From: CAYOWQ01 sp964407695
GTDB taxonomy: Bacteria > Planctomycetota > Phycisphaerae > Phycisphaerales > SM1A02
Length of the DNA: 64,000 nucleotides
NCBI GenBank assembly: GCA_964407695.1
Contig: CAYOWQ010000002.1
Span: 124,001 to 188,000 of the forward strand
Reading direction: 5' to 3'
Shown here: positions 16,756-25,106 of the stretch, piece after piece
How the letters are laid out: each line of letters opens with the position of its first letter
Numbering within the stretch: position 1 is the stretch's first letter
Translations under genes and position numbers: made by a program
The notes under the pieces: model-generated
Told to the model about the DNA's origin: nothing
What the model saw: only the letters and a program-made list of their open reading frames with translations
Database searches by the model: none

Positions 16756-17154
16756 TTAATGAGGCACTTCCTTGACGGCGTTCCGGTTCCAAGCTGGAAC
16801 TCGCACAACAATCGGACCCTTGCCGACAATCTCACACTGACAGCTCAGTCGGCTGTTGCGTTGAATGGCCGGCGCCTCCTCGACCCGGTCATCCTCGGAC
16901 TCGGTGGATTCGGTCAGATGCTCCATGCCTTTCTCAATGTAGACGTGGCAGGTTGAGCAGGCACAAACCCCCCCGCAGGCATGCTCGATGTTGATACCGT
17001 GCTCGAGAGCAATCTCCAGCAGGCTTTCCCCTTCGCCGCCCATCAGGTCCCACTCCTTGTTCGGCGTCGCGGTCAGACCCTCAGGGTCTTCCAGCAGAAA
17101 CTTCACCGGGACAATCGGCGGGCCATGGGGCTTGTCGGAATGCTTCATATGCAT
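16756..17154 (-). CDS. fdx: 2Fe-2S ferredoxin, Isc (adrenodoxin) type
   Basis: The 132-residue protein is a plant/vertebrate-fold [2Fe-2S] ferredoxin. The cluster ligands are in HACGGVCACSTCHVYIEKG (C-x5-C-x2-C) with the fourth Cys in SRLSCQCEIV, as in Fdx and adrenodoxin. The loop LLEIALEHGINIEHACGG is the family hallmark. It has about 30 extra N-terminal residues compared with E. coli Fdx; the Met at residue 3 is an alternative start. In the Isc system this protein donates electrons for cluster synthesis. The iscX gene follows 12 bases downstream, supporting that role rather than a purely metabolic redox partner. Confidence 0.92.
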   Translation of the reverse strand: MHMKHSDKPHGPPIVPVKFLLEDPEGLTATPNKEWDLMGGEGESLLEIALEHGINIEHACGGVCACSTCHVYIEKGMEHLTESTESEDDRVEEAPAIQRNSRLSCQCEIVGKGPIVVRVPAWNRNAVKEVPH

Positions 17155-17251
17155 GTCATTTGCGTCCGAATTTGAGGCAAACCGGATGATACTCCGGCCA
17201 CAGCCGCGAAGCTGCCTTGCAAGGCCGCAATCGCCTACGCTAATCCATCGT

Positions 17252-18073
17252 ATGCGCTGTTTTCAGCCGGAATTTTCAGTTGTCGCCCCCGCCCACAACG
17301 AGCACGAGAACCTTTCCGCTCTCGTGGAGGAAATCGGCGCTGCGATCGATCCGCTCGACATCGACTACGAGATCATCATTGTCGACGACGGGTCGACCGA
17401 GGAAACCCCTGCCCTGCTGCGCCGCCTCAAGGCAATGCACCCGCGCCTGCGTTCCATTCGAATGGCACACACTCCGCCGGGCCGCGGCCATGGCCAGTCG
17501 GCTGCGTTCCATGCCGGATTCCGCGCTGCTCGAGGCGAAATCATCGCGGTGATGGACGCGGATCTGCAAAACGATCCCGCCGACCTTCCAGCGATGCTGA
17601 AGGCGCTTCGCGACACCAACGCCGACCTAGTCCAGGGTGATCGAAGCCATGCCCGACGAGATACCCTGGTTCGTCGGGTGAGCTCCATCGTCGGCCGGAC
17701 GTTTCGCCGCCTGCTTCTTGGCGACACAATCGTGGATACGGGATGTTCCCTCCGCGTCATGCGGCGGGAGGTCGCCTTGGCGATTCCGCTCGAATTCCGC
17801 GGAATGCATCGATTCATTCCCGTGACCGCGAGAGACCTTGGCTATCAAGTCGTTGAGGTGCGGGTGAACCATCGGCCCCGTGTCGCCGGGACTGCGAAGT
17901 ACGGCATCTGGAACCGGGCGCTGCCGGGCCTGATCGACTGCCTTGCGGTTCGATGGATGCGTAATCGCCGCCGTCCGGTGCACGCGCATGAACACGATGC
18001 TGGGGCTGGTCGGGCTCTTGAGCACAGCGTCGCCGGAGCTGATGCGACCGACTCGGAGCGGGTTGGGGTATGA
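17252..18073 (+). CDS. Glycosyltransferase family 2, polyprenyl-phosphate sugar transferase-like
   Basis: The 273-residue protein is a GT-A enzyme of the DPM1/ArnC-like type. It begins FSVVAPAHNEHENLSALVEEI, has the nucleotide-sugar loop IIIVDDGSTEETPALL, the metal-binding VMDADLQNDPADLP and the acceptor-side DTGCSLRVMRREV. A longer frame extends upstream but overlaps the ferredoxin promoter region; ATG 17252 fits the family start. It probably loads a sugar onto a polyprenyl phosphate for lipid or envelope glycosylation. Its stop overlaps the start of the LAB_N gene (ATGA), so the two are likely translated together. The C-terminal 30 residues are hydrophilic, and no membrane helices are evident. 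Confidence 0.9.
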   Translation: MRCFQPEFSVVAPAHNEHENLSALVEEIGAAIDPLDIDYEIIIVDDGSTEETPALLRRLKAMHPRLRSIRMAHTPPGRGHGQSAAFHAGFRAARGEIIAVMDADLQNDPADLPAMLKALRDTNADLVQGDRSHARRDTLVRRVSSIVGRTFRRLLLGDTIVDTGCSLRVMRREVALAIPLEFRGMHRFIPVTARDLGYQVVEVRVNHRPRVAGTAKYGIWNRALPGLIDCLAVRWMRNRRRPVHAHEHDAGAGRALEHSVAGADATDSERVGV

Positions 18074-18684
18074 AGCGCCGATTTGCGACGATAGCAGCAT
18101 CCTTGGGCATGGTCGCGCTGTTGACCGTGCTCGTCATTCGGGCAGTGCAATTGACGTCAACGCCGTCAAGCGGGGGCGTGCCAGTCAAGATTCAGCTTCG
18201 CGATGCGAATGACAAGGCTGAGCTGGTTCGCAACGCTACCGGTGACCTTGAATACATCATCCATCGAGCCGACGGTTCGACCGAGAGGGTCAGTCCGGAT
18301 GATCTGGCCCATCGTCTCTTCGTGCAGGGAAATGGCGGAGTCTGGTCGATCATGAACGTGTCCGGCCCCGCGGGATTCATCTGGGTTTGCATCGGCATAT
18401 TGGGACAGGTGCTGTTTACGGGTCGATTGCTTGTGCAGTGGCTGGCCAGCGAATCGGTCGGCAGGTCTGTTGTGCCGCCGTTGTTCTGGTGGATGAGCCT
18501 GGGCGGCAGCCTCATGCTTCTGGTCTATTTCATCTGGCGCTGGGACCTGGTGGGCATCGGTGGGCAGGCCTTTGGATACACGGTCTACATTCGAAACCTC
18601 GTGCTGATCTACGGGCGCCAGGCGGAACCAGCCAATCCACGCGACGAAGCTTCCGCGGCCGTGGCGGCGGCGGCGGCAAACTGA
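18070..18684 (+). CDS. Lipid A biosynthesis N-terminal domain (LAB_N) membrane protein
   Basis: The 204-residue protein has an N-terminal membrane segment (residues 9-28) and a periplasmic-type soluble stretch. The LAB_N domain follows: FIWVCIGILGQVLFTGRLLVQWLASE, then VVPPLFWWMSLGGSLMLLVYFIWRWDLVGIGGQAFGYTVYIRNLVLI. LAB_N proteins often neighbour GT2 enzymes and ArnT-like transferases in lipid A modification, and the four-base overlap with the upstream GT2 gene fits that. It lacks a lauroyltransferase domain, so it is probably a flippase-like or scaffold component. The exact chemistry is unknown. The tail is Ala-rich (AVAAAAAN). Confidence 0.87.
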   Translation: MKRRFATIAASLGMVALLTVLVIRAVQLTSTPSSGGVPVKIQLRDANDKAELVRNATGDLEYIIHRADGSTERVSPDDLAHRLFVQGNGGVWSIMNVSGPAGFIWVCIGILGQVLFTGRLLVQWLASESVGRSVVPPLFWWMSLGGSLMLLVYFIWRWDLVGIGGQAFGYTVYIRNLVLIYGRQAEPANPRDEASAAVAAAAAN

Positions 18685-18685
18685 G

Positions 18686-19735
18686 GTGTTCCGAATCCCT
18701 CCATCTCCACTTGGCCTACGGCACGATGAATTCGTGAGTACATCCCATGGTTTCGGCGTTCCACGGCGCGACGCAACGCTGGCGTACCGCCGTTTCTTTC
18801 GAGATGGTGTTGTTACTGAAGGCAGATCGGATTGGGTCACGCCGATCGTGCTTCGCTCGGAGGACGGGCTGACGACCAAATTCATTCAGCGGCACGAGGA
18901 TGGTCTTGAGACTGAATCAGTGCTGATTCCGATGCTCCAGAAAACCGGAGGCACCACCTTCACGCTCTGTGTCTCATCGCAGGTGGGCTGCGCGATGGGG
19001 TGCCGATTCTGCGAGACCGCCCAGATGGGGCTGATGCGGAATCTCTCGGCCGCCGAGATCGTGGGCCAATGGCATGCGGCGGTGCACCAGTGCGGCCAGA
19101 GGGTCAAGAACATCGTTTTCATGGGAATGGGTGAACCCATGGACAATCTCGATCAGATCATTCACGCCATCCAGGTGCTGACCGATCACAACGGAGCGGG
19201 TATTCCAGCGTCCAACATCGCCGTTTCAACAGTCGGCCGAATCGATGGCATCCGCCGACTCGCCGAGTTTGTGCGCCAACCAGGCTTTCGCCGACTCAAT
19301 CTTGCCGTCTCCATCAATGCGCCCAACGATGAGATTCGGTCGTCGATCATGCCGATCAATCGCTCAGCGCCGATGGCGGAACTCATGGGTGCTTTGCTTG
19401 AGTGGCCGATGCGCCGATCGGCCGCCATCTGCGTTGAATATGTGCTGATCCCCGGTGTCAACGACGCCGATTCGCACTGTGATGAGTTGTGCAGCTACCT
19501 CAAGCCCCTTCGGTGCTCGTTGAACATCATTCCGTACAACCCTCGTCGAGATTCACCGTGGCCGGCGCCGGACGAGAATTCGGTCAAGCGATTTCTGGAG
19601 CGAGCAATCGCCAACGGCCAGTTCGTCAAGCGACGGCAGACGAAGGGGCGCTCGGCGATGGCGGCGTGTGGCCAACTCGGAAACGAACACATCCGCCGCC
19701 GAAGACACGTTCTTACCCTTCATGAGACGTCGTAA
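18686..19735 (+). CDS. rlmN: Radical SAM rRNA methyltransferase of the RlmN/Cfr family
   Basis: RlmN methylates C2 of A2503 in 23S rRNA (and A37 in some tRNAs) using two SAM molecules. The 4Fe-4S cysteines are C102, C106 and C109 in CVSSQVGCAMGCRFCETAQMG; the C-terminal catalytic Cys lies in RRQTKGRSAMAACGQLG. FMGMGEPMDN and the PYNPRRDSPWPAP segment are also typical. STAQ-like rather than ATGK-like residues after the third Cys favour RlmN over Cfr, but subfamily is not certain. The N-terminal accessory domain of RlmN appears mostly absent: only about 50 residues precede the core, even with the GTG start at 18686 (GTG 18734 is an alternative). Its 3' end overlaps modA by 14 bases. Confidence 0.88.
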   Translation: MFRIPPSPLGLRHDEFVSTSHGFGVPRRDATLAYRRFFRDGVVTEGRSDWVTPIVLRSEDGLTTKFIQRHEDGLETESVLIPMLQKTGGTTFTLCVSSQVGCAMGCRFCETAQMGLMRNLSAAEIVGQWHAAVHQCGQRVKNIVFMGMGEPMDNLDQIIHAIQVLTDHNGAGIPASNIAVSTVGRIDGIRRLAEFVRQPGFRRLNLAVSINAPNDEIRSSIMPINRSAPMAELMGALLEWPMRRSAAICVEYVLIPGVNDADSHCDELCSYLKPLRCSLNIIPYNPRRDSPWPAPDENSVKRFLERAIANGQFVKRRQTKGRSAMAACGQLGNEHIRRRRHVLTLHETS

Positions 19736-20495
19736 TCGATGCCGGTGGCCTGCGGCGATTCTCGCTGCGCTCATCTTGGGCGGCTGTGGCCAGGAGACCG
19801 ATTCTCAGCCGAGGTCGGTGACTCTCGTGGTCTCGGTCGCAGCGAGCATGACCGATGTGGTTCGGAAGGCGGCTGTCGATTTCCACGAGGTTGATTCCCG
19901 GGTGAGCATCGACCTCAACATCGGCGGTACGGGGCAGCTTGCAAATCAGATCCTTCAGGGCGCGCCGGTGGATGTGCTGATCAGCGCTGACCCGAAGTGG
20001 ATCGAGTCACTTGCGTCGGCCCAGGCCGCTGATATCTCCACGAGGCTCTCTCTTGCCGGGAACCGGCTCGTGCTGATTCGGCCGGCGGATCGCGGTCTGC
20101 CGAAATCAACATCCGTCCTCGCGAATGCGGACATACATCGAGTCGCCATCGGCAATCCGGATATCGTTCCCGCGGGATCATTCGCGAGGGCCATTCTGCA
20201 GGACCTTCATCTCTGGGAAGCCGTCAGGGGAAAACTCATTTTCGGCGAGGATGTTCGACAGGTGTTGAACTACGTGGAACGAGGTGAAGTCGACGCGGGC
20301 ATGGTCTTTGCCACGGATGCCCGCGGGAACCGGATGGTGACCGTGGTCGAGGGGTGGGACCTTCCCCAGCGAAACTACGAGGCAGTCGTTCTGAAGGCGT
20401 CCGGTCATCCCGATGAGGCTCGAGCGTTCGTCGAGTATCTTGGGAGCGACCAATTCCAGTCGGCGCTCAAGGATGCCGGATTCGTTGTGGATTGA
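19722..20495 (+). CDS. modA: Molybdate ABC transporter substrate-binding lipoprotein
   Basis: ModA captures molybdate or tungstate outside the membrane. The 257-residue product starts at ATG 19722 (an upstream extension reads through rlmN). Its signal peptide ends in a lipobox ALILGGCGQ, so it is probably lipid-anchored. The mature part has the family order VVSVAASMTDVVRKAA, GGTGQLANQILQGAPVDVLISAD, NRLVLIRP and VERGEVDAGMVFATDA. The gene overlaps rlmN and modB, so it lies in a compact operon. No molybdenum-responsive leader was recognised. The Ser/Tyr oxyanion ligands were not individually verified. Confidence 0.93.
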   Translation: MRRRNRCRWPAAILAALILGGCGQETDSQPRSVTLVVSVAASMTDVVRKAAVDFHEVDSRVSIDLNIGGTGQLANQILQGAPVDVLISADPKWIESLASAQAADISTRLSLAGNRLVLIRPADRGLPKSTSVLANADIHRVAIGNPDIVPAGSFARAILQDLHLWEAVRGKLIFGEDVRQVLNYVERGEVDAGMVFATDARGNRMVTVVEGWDLPQRNYEAVVLKASGHPDEARAFVEYLGSDQFQSALKDAGFVVD

Positions 20496-21147
20496 ATGGA
20501 ACAGCCCGTTGGTGATGTCGATTCGCGTGGCAATGACGGCCACCGCGATGGCGGCTTGCATCGGTATTCCGTGCGCCTACTACCTCGCCCGGCGACGAGG
20601 TGCAGTTAGCACCCTGATTGAGGCGGTCCTCATCGCGCCACTGGTGCTGCCCCCCACGGTTATCGGCTATCTGCTTCTCATGGTCGCCGGACGCAGGACC
20701 CCATTGGGCGGCCTTCTGCAGGCTCTCGGTGTGCCGCTCATCTTTACCCCGTTCGGGGCGGTTGTCGCTGCCCTTGTCGTGGCCCTCCCGCTGGTCATCC
20801 TTCCGAGCAAGGCGGCGATGCAATCCGTATCACCTGAATTGCGGGCGTTGGCCGCGACGGACGGCCTGGGTCGGATTCGAATGTTCCAGCACGTGGTGCT
20901 TCCGGTTGCCTCCAGGGGTATCCAGGCTGGGATTCTGCTCTGTTTCGCGAGGGCACTCGGAGAGTTCGGAGCCACCCTGATGGTGGCCGGAAACATTCCC
21001 GGCCGGACCACAACGCTGCCCACCGCGATCTACTCGGCCATGGCATCGGGACACGACGATAAGGCGGCCGGGCCGGTCATTGTGCTGATTGCCTTGGCGA
21101 TCCTTGTGGTTTGCCTGCACCGCCTGCTGCTTCGGCCGGCCCGATAA
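20473..21147 (+). CDS. modB: Molybdate ABC transporter permease
   Basis: ModB is the membrane channel subunit of the molybdate importer. The 224-residue protein has about five or six hydrophobic segments and the EAA-type loop near SPELRALAATDGLGRIRMFQHVVLP, which contacts the ATPase. The motif ALGEFGATLMVAGNIPGRTTTLP is strongly diagnostic for ModB. ATG 20473 overlaps the end of modA by 23 bases, which implies coupling. The ATPase gene modC is missing: the next gene, after about 50 bases, encodes a GGDEF protein. An ATPase must therefore be supplied from elsewhere or be shared. Confidence 0.94.
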   Translation: MPDSLWIEWNSPLVMSIRVAMTATAMAACIGIPCAYYLARRRGAVSTLIEAVLIAPLVLPPTVIGYLLLMVAGRRTPLGGLLQALGVPLIFTPFGAVVAALVVALPLVILPSKAAMQSVSPELRALAATDGLGRIRMFQHVVLPVASRGIQAGILLCFARALGEFGATLMVAGNIPGRTTTLPTAIYSAMASGHDDKAAGPVIVLIALAILVVCLHRLLLRPAR

Positions 21148-21201
21148 TCCGATCAAGGAAAGTACGTGTTCGTCGCGGCCGATAGTGAACAACGACCGCT
21201 C

Positions 21202-22185
21202 ATGACCGACGCAGAACCCGATCCGGCTGAAGCCCCTGCGCCAACAGCGCAACGACGCATCATCCGACCATGGATGGCGCGCGTGCTGTTGTCTGGAATG
21301 CTGGCGACCGGAGCGGCTGTCCTGGCGATGCGGACGCCCTGGTCGTCAATGGGACTATCCGCCCCGCCGGAGTTGATTGCGATCGGGGCTGGCTGGCTCA
21401 TGTTGATGTGCACATTGCCGTGGAAGCGCATGCGCATGCTGTCGCACGTGCAATCGGATCTGGCGCTCTTCACCCAGAAAGTGCGTTGTCTGAAACCGTC
21501 GGACCGACGGATGTCAATACGGATTCTGCCGACCGACCGGGACGATGAACTCGGTGATGTGGCTCGCGCAGTTCACGATGTGCTCACCGAAGCCATCGCC
21601 CGGCGCATCGAGGTGAAGACCATCCAGCGGACCATGGACGAAAGCATCCGCCGCGAAACACAGAGAGCCACCGCCCACCTTCAGCGTGAAGCGACCACCG
21701 ACCCATTGACAGGTCTTGGAAACCGGCGATGTCTGGAGCAGTTCTGGGATCGGCTGATCGATCCGGCAGGTAGAGCGATTCGCTCCGGCTCGATTGTCGC
21801 CATTGATCTGAATGACTTCAAGCCGATCAATGACACACTCGGCCATGACGTTGGCGATGAAGTGCTTCAATTCCTTGGGCGGATCATTGCCTCCAGCCTC
21901 CGGCAACAGGACATTGCCGTTCGACTTGGCGGAGATGAGTTCCTCGTGGTTCTTCCCGATCATCCCGAACACGATGCCCTCACGGCGGTGAAACGCCTCG
22001 AAGCGCTCTTTCGGCAGATGCCCTGGCCGCACAAGAAACTCAACCGGCCTTCATTCAGCTTCGGCGTGGCTTCATTTCGCCGGGGAGACATCATTTCAGA
22101 AGAGGTTGTCTTCAAAGCGGCTGATTCCGCCATGTATCGTCAGAAGCAGGAGCGCCGACGGCGCCGGGGAACCGCGGCAGCGTAG
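21202..22185 (+). CDS. Membrane-anchored diguanylate cyclase (GGDEF)
   Basis: The 327-residue protein has two hydrophobic segments near the N-terminus (about residues 24-45 and 58-77), a coiled-coil-like linker with a HAMP-like flavour (LPTDRDDELGDVARAVHDVLTEA), then a GGDEF domain. The domain shows TDPLTGLGNRRCLEQFW, AIDLNDFKPINDTLGHDVGDEVLQ and an intact active loop RLGGDEFLVVLP, so cyclic di-GMP synthesis is likely. No RxxD inhibitory site five residues ahead of the loop is evident (QQDIAVRLGGDEF). ATG 21202 is preferred over GTG 21166. The position after modAB may only reflect co-transcription. Confidence 0.9.
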   Translation: MTDAEPDPAEAPAPTAQRRIIRPWMARVLLSGMLATGAAVLAMRTPWSSMGLSAPPELIAIGAGWLMLMCTLPWKRMRMLSHVQSDLALFTQKVRCLKPSDRRMSIRILPTDRDDELGDVARAVHDVLTEAIARRIEVKTIQRTMDESIRRETQRATAHLQREATTDPLTGLGNRRCLEQFWDRLIDPAGRAIRSGSIVAIDLNDFKPINDTLGHDVGDEVLQFLGRIIASSLRQQDIAVRLGGDEFLVVLPDHPEHDALTAVKRLEALFRQMPWPHKKLNRPSFSFGVASFRRGDIISEEVVFKAADSAMYRQKQERRRRRGTAAA

Positions 22186-22215
22186 AGTCGCAGGCCAACG
22201 GTCTATAATCGCCCC

Positions 22216-24186
22216 ATGCCCTCGGGCCTGCGCAGCAGCCGCCTTCGCTTCCGTCGATATCGCGAGAACTTCAGACAGCGTCGAAGGTCCGGCGCGATCG
22301 ATCCCACGCTTTCCTACCATCAGGCCGACCGCCCGGTTCACAAGCGATCGCGATCCTTCCTCACATTGCTCAAGGAGTTTCTCAAGCTCCTGAAAGGGCA
22401 GCGGCTGTCCGTCGCGCTGGCGCTGGGGACGCTGACAGTCGCCACTGTGTTGGGGCTCGTTCCGCCCGCGGCCACCAAGATTGCCATTGACTACGTCTTC
22501 TCCGGAAACACCCTGCCGGTCACCTGGCCTGAATGGGCGATGTTTGGAGGCGATCGTCGCCGGTTGCTCGTGGCCCTGGCGATCTCGATCGTGGCCATCT
22601 CGGTTCTGAAGACCACGATGCACATCTGGGGCCGATGGCATGCCACCCGCGCCACCAAACGATTGCAATCTTCGATCCGCACGACGGTGTTCGACCACGC
22701 TGTGCGCCTCCCCCTGCATCGGATCTATCAGATCAAATCGGGAGGTGTGGCCAGCATCCTGCGCGAGGACGGCGGCGGTGTCGCCGATCTCATCTTCAAC
22801 CTGCTCTATAACCCCTGGCGGGCGATCATCACGCTGATCGGCAGCATGGTGGTGCTTGCCTGGACCGACTGGCGGCTGCTCATCGGTTCGCTCATCCTGA
22901 TTCCAAGCGTGTGGCTTTCGCACCGCACGTGGATCAATCGCATTCGTCCACTGTATCGCGACATTCGTCAGCAGCGCCAAGAGACCGACAGTCATGCCAC
23001 TGAAGCCTTCGGCGGCATGCGCGTGGTGCGAGCCTTCTCTCGCCAGCGCAGCGAATCCGGCCGCTTCACCAGCAACAACAACCTTATGGCGCGGCAAGAG
23101 CTTCTCGTCTGGAGCTGGTCGCGACTCATCGAGCTTGCCTGGGCGCTCATGATTCCAGTCGCCTCGGCGGCTTTGCTCTGGTATGGGGGCTCGCGCGTCC
23201 TCGAAGGCGCCTTGACCACGGGCGACCTCATCATGTTTCTCTTCTATCTCGGCATGTTGCTGTCGCCGTTGGAGGAACTCGCCAACAGCGCAACTCAGTT
23301 CCAGACCAACCTCGCCGGGCTTGATCGCATTCTCGACCTTCTGAACGAGCCCCAGGAAATGCCCTCGCGGCCGGATGCCGTGGTGCTCGATCGCTCACGT
23401 GTTCGCGGCGGGATTACCTTTGAGAACGTCAGTTTCTCGTATCCCGGTGCCGATGCGAAGGTGCTTGAAGATGTTTCGTTTGCGGCGAAGCCCGGCCAGC
23501 TCATCGCTCTCGTCGGTCCATCGGGCGCAGGGAAGACCACGCTGTGCAACCTGGTTGCGCGTTTTTACGACCCGATTGCCGGCCGCGTCACACTGGATGG
23601 CGTGGATCTCCGGGACATTCAGGTCGATTCGTATCGCCTGCTGCTCGGCGTCGTTGAGCAGGACATTTTCCTCTTTGATGGAACGATCGCCGAGAATATT
23701 GGATACGCGGATCGCCATGCCACGATGGATGACATTGAGCGTGCCGCCCGCGTCGCCAACGCCCACGCATTCATCAGCAGCTTCGAAAAGGGATACAGCA
23801 CGGTGATCGGAGAGCGCGGCGTACGGCTCTCCGGTGGTCAGCGCCAGCGACTGGCCATCGCCCGCGCGGTATTGGCCGACCCCCGCATACTCATTCTCGA
23901 CGAGGCGACTTCCAATCTCGATACGGAAAGCGAGCGCCTGATCCAGCGATCTCTGTCTGAGCTCATGCGGGGACGCACCTCATTCGTCATCGCCCACCGC
24001 CTCAGCACGATCATGCACGCCGATCAGATTCTGGTCGTCGACCAGGGCCGGATCGTCGAGAAGGGCTCGCATGATGAGCTGATGGCCCACAGCGGCCGCT
24101 ATAGGCACATGGTCCTGCTTCAGACGACCTCGCATGAGGAGAGCGTCGCTCAGCTCACCTCCGGCAACGGCGTCTCGCACTACTGA
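22216..24186 (+). CDS. ABC transporter, fused permease and ATPase (MsbA-like exporter)
   Basis: The 656-residue half-transporter has about six membrane helices (residues 70-370) and a C-terminal nucleotide-binding domain. Walker A is GPSGAGKTT at about residue 434, the Q-loop lies in VEQDIFLFDGTI, the ABC signature is RLSGGQRQR near residue 538, Walker B is ILILDEATS, and the switch His is in VIAHRLST. This layout is that of MsbA/LmrA-type exporters, which act as homodimers on lipids or drugs. A basic, Arg-rich N-terminal tail of about 60 residues is unusual. ATG 22216 is the start; no substrate can be assigned. It is convergent with the repair operon. Confidence 0.93.
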   Translation: MPSGLRSSRLRFRRYRENFRQRRRSGAIDPTLSYHQADRPVHKRSRSFLTLLKEFLKLLKGQRLSVALALGTLTVATVLGLVPPAATKIAIDYVFSGNTLPVTWPEWAMFGGDRRRLLVALAISIVAISVLKTTMHIWGRWHATRATKRLQSSIRTTVFDHAVRLPLHRIYQIKSGGVASILREDGGGVADLIFNLLYNPWRAIITLIGSMVVLAWTDWRLLIGSLILIPSVWLSHRTWINRIRPLYRDIRQQRQETDSHATEAFGGMRVVRAFSRQRSESGRFTSNNNLMARQELLVWSWSRLIELAWALMIPVASAALLWYGGSRVLEGALTTGDLIMFLFYLGMLLSPLEELANSATQFQTNLAGLDRILDLLNEPQEMPSRPDAVVLDRSRVRGGITFENVSFSYPGADAKVLEDVSFAAKPGQLIALVGPSGAGKTTLCNLVARFYDPIAGRVTLDGVDLRDIQVDSYRLLLGVVEQDIFLFDGTIAENIGYADRHATMDDIERAARVANAHAFISSFEKGYSTVIGERGVRLSGGQRQRLAIARAVLADPRILILDEATSNLDTESERLIQRSLSELMRGRTSFVIAHRLSTIMHADQILVVDQGRIVEKGSHDELMAHSGRYRHMVLLQTTSHEESVAQLTSGNGVSHY

Positions 24187-24196
24187 GTCTCAAGTC

Positions 24197-24466
24197 TCAA
24201 TCCGAGCCATAGAACCACGGCCGGTCCCTTCCATACTCCCGCGGCGGGCTCCACCCCGAATCGGTCAAGTTTCGGCCCCATGTGTACACCCGCTCGTGAT
24301 ACGACCGCGGGTAGATCTTCGGACCCCGAGCATCGCCGAGCTCATACAACGCAGCCATGACCGGCATCAGCAGGTAGATGTTGAGCAGCAACACAAACGC
24401 CAAGATCATCGAGATCAGCCTGACTCCATGCCAGGCTCGGACCCGGGGACGCACCCGCTCTCTCAT
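24197..24466 (-). CDS. Small single-span membrane protein at the end of the repair operon
   Basis: This 89-residue protein starts at the ATG that overlaps the stop of the metallophosphoesterase gene by four bases (24463-24466), so it is the fifth gene of a tightly coupled operon. It has a basic N-terminus (MRERVRPRVRAWHG), one strong membrane segment (about residues 17-39) and a polar tail rich in Tyr, Trp and Arg (SYHERVYTWGRNLTDSGW). I do not know this protein family. The coupling argues for co-expression with the DNA repair enzymes, although a membrane role beside a repair set is unexpected. Confidence 0.7.
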   Translation of the reverse strand: MRERVRPRVRAWHGVRLISMILAFVLLLNIYLLMPVMAALYELGDARGPKIYPRSYHERVYTWGRNLTDSGWSPPREYGRDRPWFYGSD

Positions 24467-25101
24467 AGTTCCACCACCTGTCCTTCAGCAATCGCAAAGA
24501 CCTGCTCCATTTCGGCGATCACATCGCCTCTCCCGCCGGTGAAGGCGCTGAACGCCGGCAGAATCGCCTGCTGAAGACCGATTCGAAAACACGGCACGCG
24601 GCTTCTTTGAACGCGGACTGTGGGATGCAGGTGGCCGCACCAGACATAATTCCCGCAATGGCCAGACGGCTCATGCCGGAACACAAATGGCCCATCGTCC
24701 ATGCGGTCGCCGGCGTCTTCAATACTCCATTCAGGTGGAAGCATTTTCACGCCTCGTTCATGGTTTCCCCGCACCAGGATGACGTCGAGGTTCATTGTGT
24801 GGCGCCAATTCGCCACGCCGGAAATTACCGGCTCCGTCAATCCACGGGCGTGGTGCACCAGGTCGCCGAGCACGATGAGCCGCGTCGCCAACGTGAGTTC
24901 GGCTGCCTGGCGCAGGCGTTCGAGGCTCTCGCGCATCACGCCATCAGGTACAGGGACTCCCAGATGCCGGTACGTCTCACTTTTTCCAACGTGCACATCC
25001 GCAACGATAAGGGCCCGCCGTGCAGGCCAATACACTGCGCGATGCGGCAGCAACACCATCGATTCGCCGCACACTTCGACAGTCAATGTACCCATGGCCA
25101 T
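24463..25101 (-). CDS. pdeM: Ligase-associated metallophosphoesterase (PdeM/MPE-like)
   Basis: The 212-residue calcineurin-like phosphoesterase belongs to the group found with ligase and Lhr helicase in a conserved repair cassette. Metal ligands appear in order: ADVHVGK (for D-x-H), LGDLVHH, VRGNHERG and CGHLHPTVR. The start at 25101 (MAMGTLTVEV) follows the helicase stop at 25107-25109 by only five bases; a longer frame exists inside the helicase gene. Characterised relatives are Mn-dependent phosphodiesterases, and the biological substrate in repair is not settled. The last four bases overlap the membrane protein gene. Confidence 0.9.
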   Translation of the reverse strand: MAMGTLTVEVCGESMVLLPHRAVYWPARRALIVADVHVGKSETYRHLGVPVPDGVMRESLERLRQAAELTLATRLIVLGDLVHHARGLTEPVISGVANWRHTMNLDVILVRGNHERGVKMLPPEWSIEDAGDRMDDGPFVFRHEPSGHCGNYVWCGHLHPTVRVQRSRVPCFRIGLQQAILPAFSAFTGGRGDVIAEMEQVFAIAEGQVVEL

Positions 25102-25106
25102 CGACG

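Noticed and set aside
22096..23097. Minus-strand frame of 333 codons opposite the GGDEF and ABC genes
   Set aside because: It is rich in His, Gln and Arg, spans two well-identified genes on the other strand and has no motif or start signal.
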